Positions 7,565 through 16,434 are shown, numbered from the stretch's first letter. The stretch: 64,000 nt of DNA from Cloacibacterium caeni (GCF_907163125.1 NZ_OU015319.1:2852001-2916000), one strand, 5' to 3'. Program-made: numbers and translations. The notes: generated by a model not told the origin, from the letters alone.

Positions 7565-9313
7565 CTACAAATTAACCTTCAATGCCAATTCATTAAGTTG
7601 TTCGTCGTGAATTGGTGAAGGTGCGTCAATCATCACATCTCGTCCAGAATTATTTTTCGGGAAAGCAATGTAATCTCTAATCACTTCGTTTCCATCTAGA
7701 ATGGCAACTAATCTATCAAAACCGAAAGCCAATCCAGCGTGAGGTGGCGCTCCGAATTTGAAGGCATTCATCAAGAAACCAAACTGCGATTCCGCTTCTT
7801 CCTTAGAAAATCCTAATAAATCAAACATTTTCGACTGCAATTCTTTATTGAAAATTCTTACAGAACCACCGCCAATTTCGTTACCGTTCAAAACCATATC
7901 ATAAGCATTGGCTCTTGCTTTTCCTGGTTCAGTTTCTAATAAATGTACATCTTCAGGTTTTGGCGAAGTAAAAGGATGGTGCATTGCGTGATATCTTCCA
8001 GTTTCTTCGTCCCATTCTAAAAGCGGGAAATCTATTACCCAAAGTGGAGCAAATTCATCGCCTTTTCTTAAGCCTAATCTGTTCCCTAATTCCATTCTCA
8101 ATGCAGAAAGTTGAGTTCTCACTTTATTGGCGTTTCCGCTCATTAGTAACATTAAATCTCCTTCTTTTGCACCGAATTTTTCTGCGATTTTCTTTAGGTC
8201 TTCTTCAGAGTAGAATTTATTTACCGATGAAGTAACAACTCCATCATTTTGGAATTTAATCCAAACCATTCCAGAAGCACCAATTTGTGGACGTTTTACC
8301 CAATCAATGAGTTCGTCAATTTGTTTTCTGGTATAATCTGCACAACCTTCTACATTAATCCCAACAACCAATTCTGCTTCGTCAAATATTTTGAAATCTT
8401 TTCCTTGAACCAATTCATTTACTTCCACGAATTTCATCCCGAATCTAATGTCTGGTTTGTCGTTTCCGTAAGTTTTCATTGCTTCATCAAAAGTCATTCT
8501 TGGGAATTTACCAAATTCTTTTCCAGTGATATCTTTCAACAAATGCGCCGTCATTCCTTCGAAAATTTCCAGAACATCTTCTTGTTCTACAAACGCCATT
8601 TCGCAGTCTATTTGGGTAAATTCTGGTTGACGGTCTGCACGTAAATCTTCGTCACGGAAACATTTTACGATTTGAAAATATCTATCCATTCCACCAACCA
8701 TCAACAATTGTTTGAAAGTTTGTGGAGATTGCGGAAGCGCATAAAATTGCCCTTGATTCATTCTACTTGGTACCACGAAATCTCTCGCACCTTCTGGTGT
8801 AGATTTTATCAAAACTGGAGTTTCCACTTCGATGAAGCCTTTATCTGAAAGATAATTTCTAACTTTTTGCGCCATTTTATGACGGAAAATCAGTTTGTCT
8901 TTCACAGGATTTCTTCTAATGTCGAGATATCTGTATTTCATTCTCAATTCTTCGCCGCCATCAGTTTCGTCTTCGATTGTGAAAGGTGGCAATTCTGCGC
9001 TATTGAGAATCGTTAATTTTTCTACTAAAATTTCAATTTCTCCAGTTGGGATTTTTGGGTTTTTAGAAGCACGTTCAATTACGGTTCCTTCTGCCTGAAT
9101 CACAAATTCACGACCTAATTTTTTAGCATTTTCTAGAATTTCTGCTGAGGTTCTGTCTGCATCGAAAACCAATTGTGTAATTCCGTAACGGTCTCGCAAA
9201 TCTATCCAAACCATAAAACCTTTGTCTCTGATGGTTTGTACCCAACCAGAAAGTGTAACTTTTTCATTAAGATTTTTGACTGTAAGTTCTCCGTTAGTGT
9301 GCGTTCTGAACAT
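7565..9313 (-). CDS. aspS: Aspartate--tRNA ligase
   Basis: Class II aminoacyl-tRNA synthetase that charges tRNA-Asp in the cytoplasm. The 582-residue protein has the N-terminal OB-fold anticodon-binding domain ([20 protein letters not shown]), motif 2 with the [14 protein letters not shown] signature (about residue 219), a bacterial GAD insertion domain in the middle, and C-terminal motif 3 ([13 protein letters not shown]). Length and domain order match the bacterial AspRS type. Whether it is discriminating or also charges tRNA-Asn cannot be decided here. ATG 9313 fits the family N-terminus [10 protein letters not shown]. The upstream region carries heptamer-phased repeats. Confidence 0.97.
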   Translation of the reverse strand: MFRTHTNGELTVKNLNEKVTLSGWVQTIRDKGFMVWIDLRDRYGITQLVFDADRTSAEILENAKKLGREFVIQAEGTVIERASKNPKIPTGEIEILVEKLTILNSAELPPFTIEDETDGGEELRMKYRYLDIRRNPVKDKLIFRHKMAQKVRNYLSDKGFIEVETPVLIKSTPEGARDFVVPSRMNQGQFYALPQSPQTFKQLLMVGGMDRYFQIVKCFRDEDLRADRQPEFTQIDCEMAFVEQEDVLEIFEGMTAHLLKDITGKEFGKFPRMTFDEAMKTYGNDKPDIRFGMKFVEVNELVQGKDFKIFDEAELVVGINVEGCADYTRKQIDELIDWVKRPQIGASGMVWIKFQNDGVVTSSVNKFYSEEDLKKIAEKFGAKEGDLMLLMSGNANKVRTQLSALRMELGNRLGLRKGDEFAPLWVIDFPLLEWDEETGRYHAMHHPFTSPKPEDVHLLETEPGKARANAYDMVLNGNEIGGGSVRIFNKELQSKMFDLLGFSKEEAESQFGFLMNAFKFGAPPHAGLAFGFDRLVAILDGNEVIRDYIAFPKNNSGRDVMIDAPSPIHDEQLNELALKVNL

Positions 9314-9321
9314 AAAATTTA

Positions 9322-9409
9322 AATTTTAGATGTAAGATTTTTGATTTCAGATTTTTCTGAATTTCAAGTTGCAAAGATAAGATTTTAGGATGGAAGATGG
9401 AAGTGAGAT
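9322..9409. repeat. Degenerate heptanucleotide repeat tract upstream of aspS
   Basis: Units GATTTTT, GATTTCA, GATTTTT follow each other at 7-nt steps (9336-9356), and GATGGAA occurs twice in tandem at 9389-9402. Similar heptamer tracts occur at other loci in the window. Confidence 0.55.
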
Positions 9410-9441
9410 TATAGAAGTTTTTTTGATGGTAAAAACTATTT

Positions 9442-9645
9442 TTATGGAATATATTCTAATAAATCTGCTGGTGTACAATCTAAAGCTTTGCAAATGGCTT
9501 CTAAAGTAGAAAGTTTTATTGCTTTGGCTTTACCTGTTTTTAGTATGGAAAGATTGGCTTGTGTAATGCCAATTTTTTCTGCGAGTTCTTGCGATTGCAT
9601 TTTGCGTTTGGCAAGCATTACGTCTAGGTTGATGATGATTGGCAT
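9442..9645 (-). CDS. Small XRE-family regulator (YozG-like)
   Basis: A 67-residue cytosolic DNA-binding protein consisting of one helix-turn-helix domain of the Cro/C1 type: AEKIGITQANLSILKTGKAK holds the two recognition helices (residues 22-41), followed by STLEAICKALDCTPADLL. This is the compact form usually encoded next to DUF2975 membrane proteins, as it is here, where it follows the DUF2975 gene after 4 nt. The membrane partner is generally thought to influence the regulator, but that is not shown. Confidence 0.93.
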   Translation of the reverse strand: MPIIINLDVMLAKRKMQSQELAEKIGITQANLSILKTGKAKAIKLSTLEAICKALDCTPADLLEYIP

Positions 9646-9649
9646 ATTT

Positions 9650-10252
9650 CTAAATTGTTAAATCGTTTTCTGATTGAAGTTCGTAACCTTTTTTGAAGAA
9701 AGCAATAATAAAGAATAAAATGATTCCTAATGACAAAAATATAAAGCTAATATAAAGCAGACTAGCACTCATTTTTAAATTAAGATTAAAAAACCAATTA
9801 ATAATTTGAATAGGAACAAATAGAATGCTCAACCAAGCCAATTTTTTGAACCAATTTATTGTTTTTAAGTTAAAAATATAATCTTTACCTAAAGCTTCGG
9901 TAATTTTATAGCATACAAAACTGAAAATTGTAAAAAAGCTAGAGCTTATTAAGCTATTGATAATGAAACTTTTAGTATAAATTCCAGTTAATAGATTTTG
10001 TTCTGAAAATGGAAAATAAATTTTAAATTTCAGAACATCTTTTATTGGATTGGTATATTCATTTTTTGCCCAACCTACATCATTTCCCAGAAGAAAATAG
10101 TCTGATAAAATATTGCTTCCTGTTTTATATTTATAGTAGAGTACCGAAAATCCAATGATTTCATAAATAAAATGAAAAGCAATAAATAAGAAAAGGACTA
10201 AAAAAAAGTAACTGAAATACTTAGAGACAGAGTTTTTGCCGATGAGTTTCAT
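9650..10252 (-). CDS. DUF2975 membrane protein, copy 2
   Basis: A 200-residue inner-membrane protein with four predicted transmembrane helices (about residues 12-32, 98-118, 138-155, 165-187). It begins MKLIGKNSVSKYF and ends YELQSENDLTI; the same start (MKLIGKNSV) and end (ENDLTI) occur in the preceding paralogue at 10263-10838. The family is DUF2975, of unknown biochemical role, typically paired with an XRE regulator such as the one immediately downstream. The three genes form one operon with spacings of 10 and 4 nt. Confidence 0.85.
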   Translation of the reverse strand: MKLIGKNSVSKYFSYFFLVLFLFIAFHFIYEIIGFSVLYYKYKTGSNILSDYFLLGNDVGWAKNEYTNPIKDVLKFKIYFPFSEQNLLTGIYTKSFIINSLISSSFFTIFSFVCYKITEALGKDYIFNLKTINWFKKLAWLSILFVPIQIINWFFNLNLKMSASLLYISFIFLSLGIILFFIIAFFKKGYELQSENDLTI

Positions 10253-10262
10253 AATTTTTGTT

Positions 10263-10838
10263 TTAAATGGTTAAGTCGTTTTCTTCTTGAATATTTTTAC
10301 CTTCAGAAAAAATTTCTCTAATAAATAATATAATTATACCTATTAATATGGAAAGCAAAGGTGTTCCAATTCCATAATGGTGTGTTTTGTCTATGTATTC
10401 AATAATAATATGCACTATTCCTAAAATAATCAAACCTAAACCTAAAACAGTTAGCGTTTTAACTGTGTTTTTTGTAAAGATATTTTTTTTCACCAAATTA
10501 TTGATAAAATTTAAGACACCCCAAAGTATAAAAGATACTGATATTAGACCAATAATTGTCATAATTATACTCAATGTAGAGTTATCGGTTTGAACAACCA
10601 TTGAAGAAAAAGGATATTTGAAGTTAATCAGTTCAACAACCAGTTCATTTTTCTGTCCTTCATCAAATTTATATTTTTCAATTAAGTTTTTACTTATATA
10701 AGAATTTGTATTATTTGTAAACAAATAATACGTCGCTAAAAGTATAATCCAAAGAGAACTTAAAATAAAGCCTGCAACATAAATTGCAAATGGGATTCTC
10801 AACCAATATAAAACCGAATTTTTACCGATTAATTTCAT
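10263..10838 (-). CDS. DUF2975 membrane protein, copy 1
   Basis: A 191-residue protein with four predicted transmembrane helices, DUF2975 family. ATG 10838 is used because it gives the N-terminus MKLIGKNSVLYWLRI, matching the paralogue downstream; the longer in-frame start at 10892 would begin within the likely promoter. The central segment KKNIFTKNTVKTLTVLGLGL (about residues 117-136) is the best conserved family stretch. First gene of the DUF2975-DUF2975-XRE operon. The two paralogues share termini but differ strongly in between, so the duplication is old. Confidence 0.85.
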   Translation of the reverse strand: MKLIGKNSVLYWLRIPFAIYVAGFILSSLWIILLATYYLFTNNTNSYISKNLIEKYKFDEGQKNELVVELINFKYPFSSMVVQTDNSTLSIIMTIIGLISVSFILWGVLNFINNLVKKNIFTKNTVKTLTVLGLGLIILGIVHIIIEYIDKTHHYGIGTPLLSILIGIIILFIREIFSEGKNIQEENDLTI

Positions 10839-10863
10839 AATTATTTGTTTTAAAATTATATCG

Positions 10864-10892
10864 CAAATATATAAATAATTATTGTAAAACAA
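10864..10892 (-). promoter_or_regulatory. Promoter of the DUF2975/XRE operon
   Basis: Minus-strand TATATTTG (10871-10864) fits the -7 consensus, and TTG (10892-10890) lies 18 nt further upstream in the -33 position. The ATG at 10838 is 25 nt downstream. Confidence 0.6.
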
Positions 10893-10914
10893 TAAAATAT
10901 TTCAAATTTTGATA

Positions 10915-11090
10915 AAATTTATTTTTCTGCTTTGCATTTTGCGTGAGGGCGTAACCGAAAATCCCGCAGTAGGCGCAGGCTAAAGCTTTGGCATGAGGAA
11001 TTGTAGGTGAAGACCGACTTTTTGTTTTTTTTGGAAAGGAATGAAGTGGCTTAAAACAAAAAGGCACGCCCAAAAAATATACATTTTTAA
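10915..11090. repeat. GC-richer intergenic element, probably a dispersed repeat
   Basis: This 327-nt gap between genes contains a block visibly richer in G and C than its flanks, running from about 10915 to 11075. It is open in one frame on the minus strand, but the translation has no domain, no signal and improbable composition, so I treat it as non-coding. Its make-up resembles the conserved intergenic repeats common in Flavobacteriia chromosomes. Identity as a repeat cannot be proven from one copy. Confidence 0.4.
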
Positions 11091-11104
11091 GATGATAAAA
11101 TGCA

Positions 11105-11135
11105 TTTGTGTACTATTTTAATTTTTTTAACTTTG
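11105..11135 (+). promoter_or_regulatory. Consensus Bacteroidota promoter of thx
   Basis: TTTG (11105-11108), a 19-nt spacer and TAACTTTG (11128-11135) match the Bacteroidota housekeeping promoter exactly. The ATG of the Thx gene follows 29 nt later. Confidence 0.85.
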
Positions 11136-11164
11136 TAAGAACCAATCATTTAAAACTAATATTT

Positions 11165-11371
11165 ATGGGAAAAGGCGATAAAAAAACGAGAAGAGGAAAA
11201 GTAACCGCAGGAAGCTACGGAAAAACAAGACCAAGAAAATCAGGAACATCTAAAGTAGCGGCTCCAAAAGTGGAAGCAAAAGCTGAAAAACCTAAAAAAG
11301 CAGCAAAACCTAAAGAAGAAGTAGCTGAAGAAAAGCCAAAAACTACTAGAAAGAAAAAAACCGAAGAATAA
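11165..11371 (+). CDS. 30S ribosomal protein Thx with basic tail
   Basis: Small basic protein of the ribosomal small subunit. The N-terminal 26 residues (MGKGDKKTRRGKVTAGSYGK, then TRPRKS) match ribosomal protein Thx, which sits among 16S rRNA helices in the 30S head. Thermus Thx consists of little more than this segment. Here a further 40-residue Lys/Ala/Glu/Pro-rich tail follows (AAPKVEAKAEKPKKAAKPKE), likely disordered. ATG 11165 is chosen because it starts the family motif; a longer in-frame start overlaps the promoter. A terminator overlaps the stop codon. A monocistronic, probably highly expressed gene. Confidence 0.88.
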   Translation: MGKGDKKTRRGKVTAGSYGKTRPRKSGTSKVAAPKVEAKAEKPKKAAKPKEEVAEEKPKTTRKKKTEE

Positions 11372-11388
11372 TCTTCGGTTTTTTTTAT
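11358..11388 (+). terminator. Terminator overlapping the thx stop codon
   Basis: CCGAAGA (11361-11367) pairs with TCTTCGG (11372-11378), followed by a run of T residues. The TAA stop codon (11369-11371) lies in the loop. Confidence 0.85.
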
Positions 11389-11399
11389 TGAGACTTTTT

Positions 11400-11909
11400 C
11401 TAATTTTTAAAAATTGGGACATTAGAACAAGCTTCGCCGAACATGAGCGATTTTACAATAGGTTTCAGTTTTTCTACCAATTCTATGTAAGCATTTTCGG
11501 GAATGTCTTCTTCGCTACAGCCTTTTACGAGAACACGTTTAGCTTCTAAATCAGCGAAATTATAATGAGAAATGGCTTCGTGCATTAAAACCACTTCTAA
11601 ATCTTTCTTGGTTCCATAAACTATCTTTTTAGCAACTCCGGTAAGTTTGGAAGTGATGAGGAAATAAGCCCAAATCGGAACAATAGCGTCTACGGAACAA
11701 TAAACGTAAACATAAGCGTCACGATAGATTTCAGAGTCTATTTCTGCAACTTTTTTGCGGAAATCTTTTTCTTTCAAAATCATTTCCATGAAAAGAAATT
11801 CTTTCAAATCTATTCCAATTCTTTTGCCTTTAGGAGAAAGTGCTGATAAATCAAAATTCACCAAACCGCTTTCTGCTACTTTATTTTTTATTTCGAAATC
11901 TTCTGACAT
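11400..11909 (-). CDS. DUF2480 family protein
   Basis: A 169-residue cytosolic protein without signal peptide or membrane segment. It matches the Bacteroidota-restricted family DUF2480 by its start (KVAESGLVNFDLSALSPKGK, about residues 10-29), the FLFMEMILKEKDFR stretch and the centre DAYVYVYCSVDAIVPIWAYF. The family function is unknown. Two conserved Cys (the one in the DAYVYVYCS stretch and one near residue 131) are visible, but no metal site can be assigned. Divergent from lpxB; minus-strand TAATTTTG at 11937-11930 may be its -7 element. Confidence 0.8.
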   Translation of the reverse strand: MSEDFEIKNKVAESGLVNFDLSALSPKGKRIGIDLKEFLFMEMILKEKDFRKKVAEIDSEIYRDAYVYVYCSVDAIVPIWAYFLITSKLTGVAKKIVYGTKKDLEVVLMHEAISHYNFADLEAKRVLVKGCSEEDIPENAYIELVEKLKPIVKSLMFGEACSNVPIFKN

Positions 11910-11919
11910 TTTTTATTAT

Positions 11920-11927
11920 TATCTTTG
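11920..11927 (+). promoter_or_regulatory. Candidate -7 element for lpxB
   Basis: TATCTTTG fits TAnnTTTG. The leader to the lpxB start would be about 80 nt and includes the heptamer tract at 11975-12011. Confidence 0.5.
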
Positions 11928-11974
11928 AGCAAAATTAAGTCAAATTTTTAGAATAAAAATTTTTAGTCCATCTG

Positions 11975-12011
11975 AAAATCTAAAATCTAAAATCTAAAAA
12001 ATCTAAAATCT
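11975..12011 (+). repeat. Heptanucleotide repeat (AAAATCT)n running into the lpxB start codon
   Basis: Three tandem AAAATCT units (11975-11995), two extra A residues, then two more units (11998-12011). The last T of the tract is the first base of the TTG start codon of lpxB. Confidence 0.85.
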
Positions 12012-13117
12012 TGAAATACTATATCATCGCAGGAGAAGCATCAGGAGACTTACACGCTTGTAATTTAATGAAAGCCATTTTACAGAAAGACCAAAATGCA
12101 GAATTCAGATTTTGGGGAGGAGATTTAATGGCGAAAGTTGCGGGTGAAAAACCTGTAAAACACTATAAAGATCTCGCTTTTATGGGTTTTTTAGAAGTGG
12201 CGATGAACATTAGAACCATTTTGAAAAACATAAAACTTTGCAAAGAAGATATTAAGAATTATCAACCAGATGTTTTGGTTTTGGTAGATTATCCGGGTTT
12301 TAATTTGAGGATTGCAGAGTTTGCCAAAAATCTTGGAATAAAGGTAGTTTACTATATTTCTCCTCAACTTTGGGCTTGGAAAGAAGGCAGAGTAGAAACC
12401 ATCAAAAAATATGTAGACGAAATGCTAGTGATTCTTCCTTTCGAGAAAGATTTTTATAAAAAACATCAAGTAGATGCGCATTTTGTGGGGCATCCTTTAC
12501 TCGATGCGATTTCTGATTTGCCAGAAATTTCTGTTGAAAATTTCAAAAAGGAACATGGTTTAAATGAAAAAGAAATCATCGCACTTTTACCAGGTTCTCG
12601 CGAACAGGAAGTAGAAAAAATGCTCACTTTGATGCTTTCGGTTAGAGATTCTTTTAAAAATTATCAGTTTGTAATAGCAGGAGCGCCAAGTTTACCCAAA
12701 GAATTTTACCAGAAATTTGTAGATGATGATGTGCATTTTGTTTCCAATAAAACTTATGATTTATTGAGATGTTCTAGAGCAGCTTTGGTGACTTCGGGAA
12801 CGGCAACTCTAGAAACGGCGTTGCTGAATGTTCCAGAAATTGTGTGTTACCGAACCAGTAAAATTTCTTACGAAATTGGGAAACGTGTGGTGAAAAATAT
12901 CAAATTTATTTCTCTGGTGAATTTGATTATGGACAAAGAAGTGGTGAAGGAATTGATTCAAAATCAACTCAATACAGAAAATTTAGTTGATGAACTTCAA
13001 AAAATTCTGGAAGGGCCAAAACGTGACAAAATGCTTCAGGACTATGAACTTCTCAGAGAAAAATTGGGTGGAAAAGGAGCAAGTAATCACGCCGCAGAAA
13101 TTATTGTTAATCTATGA
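12011..13117 (+). CDS. lpxB: Lipid-A-disaccharide synthase
   Basis: GT19 glycosyltransferase that joins UDP-2,3-diacylglucosamine and lipid X to lipid A disaccharide, at the inner face of the inner membrane. The 368-residue protein shows MKYYIIAGEASGDLHA at the N-terminus, VLVDYPGFNLRIA, YYISPQLWAWKEGR and the nucleotide-binding region ALLPGSREQEVEKML, then LVTSGTATLETALL. Start TTG at 12011 is required to keep the conserved N-terminus; no ATG is available. It overlaps the next gene by 4 nt, suggesting translational coupling. The leader and start codon are formed by heptamer repeats. Confidence 0.95.
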   Translation: MKYYIIAGEASGDLHACNLMKAILQKDQNAEFRFWGGDLMAKVAGEKPVKHYKDLAFMGFLEVAMNIRTILKNIKLCKEDIKNYQPDVLVLVDYPGFNLRIAEFAKNLGIKVVYYISPQLWAWKEGRVETIKKYVDEMLVILPFEKDFYKKHQVDAHFVGHPLLDAISDLPEISVENFKKEHGLNEKEIIALLPGSREQEVEKMLTLMLSVRDSFKNYQFVIAGAPSLPKEFYQKFVDDDVHFVSNKTYDLLRCSRAALVTSGTATLETALLNVPEIVCYRTSKISYEIGKRVVKNIKFISLVNLIMDKEVVKELIQNQLNTENLVDELQKILEGPKRDKMLQDYELLREKLGGKGASNHAAEIIVNL

Positions 13118-13584
13118 TGAAAAAAATAATTACACAACTCGCAGAAATAGAGAGTTTAAAACAATTTTCCCATAAAAATGCACCTGAAATTTCAGAAGCC
13201 AATATTGGTTGGCATTTAGAACACTCTCTTTTGGTGATTTCTAGAATTTTAGAAGGTTTGCCTACTTCTCATCCAGAAAAATATCAACCTAAATTTTCTT
13301 GGGCTAAATTTATGGTCATGACTTCGGGATATATACCTAGAAAAAAAGGAAAAGCTCCGAAATTCACTATTCCTACAAATGAAAACTTTCTAGAAAATAT
13401 AGATAATTATCTAAATTCGGTTCGAGAAAATTTACAAATGATTAAGAATCTCCCTTCTCAATCTTATATAGAACATCCTTATTTCGGACATTTAGATGTA
13501 AAACAAACTTTAAAATTTTTAAAAATTCATACTCAGCATCATCTTAAAATTGCAAGAGACATATTGGCTAAATCTCATTCGTGA
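13114..13584 (+). CDS. DUF1569/DinB-like protein
   Basis: A 156-residue predicted four-helix-bundle protein of the DinB-like group, closest by eye to DUF1569. Candidate metal ligands are His37 (in GWHLEHS) and the pair His139 and His143 (HTQHH), in the H...HxxxH arrangement typical of DinB-like metal sites. The motif HPYFGHLDVKQTLKFLKIH is characteristic of DUF1569. DinB-like enzymes include thiol-dependent transferases; no substrate can be assigned here. Start ATG 13114 overlaps the lpxB stop codon (ATGA), so it is co-translated; a second ATG follows directly. Confidence 0.75.
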   Translation: MMKKIITQLAEIESLKQFSHKNAPEISEANIGWHLEHSLLVISRILEGLPTSHPEKYQPKFSWAKFMVMTSGYIPRKKGKAPKFTIPTNENFLENIDNYLNSVRENLQMIKNLPSQSYIEHPYFGHLDVKQTLKFLKIHTQHHLKIARDILAKSHS

Positions 13585-13611
13585 ATTTAATTAAGAATAA
13601 ATGACAAATAG

Positions 13612-13640
13612 AAGAGTAACAAGAGGTTGCTCTTTTTTTA
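13612..13640 (+). terminator. Terminator after the lpxB unit
   Basis: AAGAG-T-AAC (13612-13620) pairs with GTT-G-CTCTT (13626-13634), followed by seven T residues. Confidence 0.75.
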
Positions 13641-13697
13641 TTATAAGGGTGAGTGTTTTCAGGATAGTTTCTTCATGTTTTAATCAATTTCATTGCG

Positions 13698-13705
13698 TAA
13701 ATTTG
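13698..13705 (+). promoter_or_regulatory. Candidate -7 element for ppc
   Basis: TAAATTTG fits TAnnTTTG, 16 nt before the ppc ATG. No clear -33 box. Confidence 0.45.
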
Positions 13706-13721
13706 TTAAAAATTAAGAATT

Positions 13722-16427
13722 ATGGCTTTTAACGAAAAGGATTATCAGAAAATTTCTACGGACCGTACTTTCATCATTGATTGCTATACAGAAATGTTGT
13801 CTAGAATTAATGAAAAGGAACTAGTAGATTTAATCAACAATACAGAAGAAGGGAAAAAGTTCGAAGAAAATGAATTGTCTAGCGAGAAAATTATACAATC
13901 ATTAAGTATCTATTTTCAATTGATGACATTGGTAGAAGAAAACGGAGCTACACAATATAGAAGAAGATTAGAAGACCAAGAAAAAATTACCGCAATTCGT
14001 GGTTCATGGGGAGAAGCATTCCATTTTTGGAAAAATTCCAATGTGACAGAAGAAGATATGCTGAATGCGGTTTCTGCTACACATGTTATTCCTGTGCTTA
14101 CTGCGCATCCTACTGAAGCAAAAAGAGTTACAGTTATAGAATTGCATAGAGAATTGTACTTGCTTTTGGTGAAAAAAGAAAATACTTCTCTCAGTAAATT
14201 AGAGCAAAATGAAATTAAAGAAAAAATTATTCAGCTTCTAGAAAGATGGTGGAGAACAGGCGAAATTTACCTAGAAAAACCAGATATTAAAGATGAGAGA
14301 GCAAATGTTTTATATTATCTTACCAAAATTTTCCCGAATGTTTTAGTGAAAAGTGACCAAGAAATCATCAATTCTTGGATTGAGTTAGGGCTTAATCCTC
14401 AGAAAATTAAAAATCCAGATTATTTTCCGAAAATTAATTTTGGAAGTTGGGTTGGTGGTGACAGAGATGGTCATCCTTTTGTAACACCTGCAGTGACTAA
14501 GGAAACACTTTTACTTCATCGAAAAGCCGCATTAGCATTGATTAAAGAAGATTTAATTCATTTGGCAAAGAAAATTTCTATTTCGGCGGTGTCTAATCCT
14601 GTTCCTTTTCAGCTTTCTGAAATGATTCAGGAGAAAGTTTCTGCATTAGGTGAAATGGGCAAAAAAGCAGTAGAAAGAAATCATTATGAACCGTGGAGAC
14701 AATTCGTAAATCTTATGATTTGTCAATTAGAAAATACCATAACAGAAAATTTTGAAGATTCTAAAACCTATTATAAATCTAGCAAAGCGCTTCAAGAAGA
14801 TTTAAAAAATCTGAGAGAAGTTTTGGTACAGAATGGTTTCCAAAGCATTGCCGAAGATTTATTATTCTCGGTAGAAAGAGCGGTTCAATGTTTCGGTTTT
14901 CATTTGGCTAAATTAGATATTAGACAAAATAGCGCTTTCCATGATAAAGCTATTTCGCAGATTCTTAAAGCCAGCGGTGAAACAGATTATGATTTCGAAA
15001 ACTGGGAAGAAGAAAAAAGAGTAAATTACCTGAACCAAGTCTTGAGCAACAATGCTTTTATTACAGATGTTACCATTTCTTACGGTCCAGAAGCAGATAA
15101 TGTTTTAGATTGTTATAGAGTCATTCGTCAACATATCAGTCAGTACGGAGCAGAAGGAATAGGTTCTTTAATTGTAAGTATGACCAGAAATTTAAGTGAT
15201 TTATTGGTGGTTTATCTATTAATGAGAGAAACTCAACTTCTTAATACCAAAATAAGAGTAGTTCCACTTTTAGAAACTATCGAAGATTTACAAAATGGTT
15301 CAGAAATTTTAGAAAAATTCTTGCAGCATCCTATCACAATTAGCAGAGCTAAAAATTTAGATGGAAAACAAGAAGTAATGTTAGGTTATAGTGATAGCAA
15401 TAAAGATGGCGGAACCATTGCAAGCAAGTGGAATCTTCATAAAGCAGAAATTGCTTTATCAGAAATCGGCAAAAAACATAATACCGAAATTTATTTCTTC
15501 CACGGAACTGGAGGAACCATCAGTAGAGGTGGTGGTAAATATCATCGTTTTCTAGAAAGTATGCCAGAACAAACCGTTTTTGGAACCGTGAAAATCACCG
15601 TTCAAGGTGAATCTGTAGCGCAACTTTTCGGAAATCCTATGACAGCGAAATATAATCTCAATGCACTTTCGTCTGGAACTGCAAGACATATTATTCAAAA
15701 TAAATACAAAACCGAAAAACCACAATATCCATTTGATTCTATGGAATTTCTGGCTCAAAAATCCTTTGAACATTATAGAAGTTTAATAGAAACTCCAGGA
15801 TTTATCAATTTTTACGGTAAAGCAACTTGCATAGATGTTTTAGAGAAAAGTAAAATAGGTTCTAGACCAGCTAGAAGAACGGGAACCAGAACATTGCAGG
15901 ATTTACGCGCCATTCCTTGGGTTTTCAGCTGGAATCTTTCTCGTATCGCACTCACAGGTTGGTACGGTTTAGGTGAAGCGCTCAAAATTTTGAAATCAGA
16001 AAAACCACAAGAATATCAACAGTTAAAAGAAGCGGCTCAAAATTGGAATTTCTTCAAATTTTTAATGATTCAGACCGAGACCAATCTTATTTTGTCTAAT
16101 CTAGAAATTATGAAAAAATATGCAGAATTAGACCAAAATGAAGAAGAAAGAAACCTATTGATGGATAAATTTCTTACCGACCATCAAAATGGAGTTCAGC
16201 TGATAGAAGAATTGTTCGGTGAAGCTGCTCTGGAAAGAAGAAGCGGACAATATGATAACTTGAAATGGAGAAACCAAAAATTAGATGTTTTACACCATTT
16301 ACACCTTCAATATCTACAACAATGGAGAAATTTAGATGACGAAAATAAACTAGAAAAAGACAAAATTCTCAATAAATTATTAAGTTTAATCAATGCCATT
16401 TCAAGTGGCTTGAAAAACACTGGATAA
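13722..16427 (+). CDS. ppc: Phosphoenolpyruvate carboxylase
   Basis: Cytosolic enzyme that adds bicarbonate to phosphoenolpyruvate to give oxaloacetate, refilling the TCA cycle. The 901-residue protein has the normal full length. Catalytic landmarks are TAHPTEAKR with His129, the loop FHGTGGTISRGGGKYHRF with the GRGG-type Arg, and SRPARRTGTRTLQDLRAIPW with VFSWNLSR near the C-terminus. The C-terminus ends KNTG, the conserved tail that takes part in allosteric inhibition by aspartate or malate in characterised enzymes. Flanked by terminators on both sides, so monocistronic. Confidence 0.96.
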   Translation: MAFNEKDYQKISTDRTFIIDCYTEMLSRINEKELVDLINNTEEGKKFEENELSSEKIIQSLSIYFQLMTLVEENGATQYRRRLEDQEKITAIRGSWGEAFHFWKNSNVTEEDMLNAVSATHVIPVLTAHPTEAKRVTVIELHRELYLLLVKKENTSLSKLEQNEIKEKIIQLLERWWRTGEIYLEKPDIKDERANVLYYLTKIFPNVLVKSDQEIINSWIELGLNPQKIKNPDYFPKINFGSWVGGDRDGHPFVTPAVTKETLLLHRKAALALIKEDLIHLAKKISISAVSNPVPFQLSEMIQEKVSALGEMGKKAVERNHYEPWRQFVNLMICQLENTITENFEDSKTYYKSSKALQEDLKNLREVLVQNGFQSIAEDLLFSVERAVQCFGFHLAKLDIRQNSAFHDKAISQILKASGETDYDFENWEEEKRVNYLNQVLSNNAFITDVTISYGPEADNVLDCYRVIRQHISQYGAEGIGSLIVSMTRNLSDLLVVYLLMRETQLLNTKIRVVPLLETIEDLQNGSEILEKFLQHPITISRAKNLDGKQEVMLGYSDSNKDGGTIASKWNLHKAEIALSEIGKKHNTEIYFFHGTGGTISRGGGKYHRFLESMPEQTVFGTVKITVQGESVAQLFGNPMTAKYNLNALSSGTARHIIQNKYKTEKPQYPFDSMEFLAQKSFEHYRSLIETPGFINFYGKATCIDVLEKSKIGSRPARRTGTRTLQDLRAIPWVFSWNLSRIALTGWYGLGEALKILKSEKPQEYQQLKEAAQNWNFFKFLMIQTETNLILSNLEIMKKYAELDQNEEERNLLMDKFLTDHQNGVQLIEELFGEAALERRSGQYDNLKWRNQKLDVLHHLHLQYLQQWRNLDDENKLEKDKILNKLLSLINAISSGLKNTG

Positions 16428-16434
16428 GAGTATA

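Noticed and set aside
10879-11073. 64-codon open frame on the minus strand in the intergenic element
   Set aside because: No domain, no signal, unusual composition for this genome and located in a repeat-like GC-richer block that overlaps the DUF2975 promoter. Treated as non-coding.
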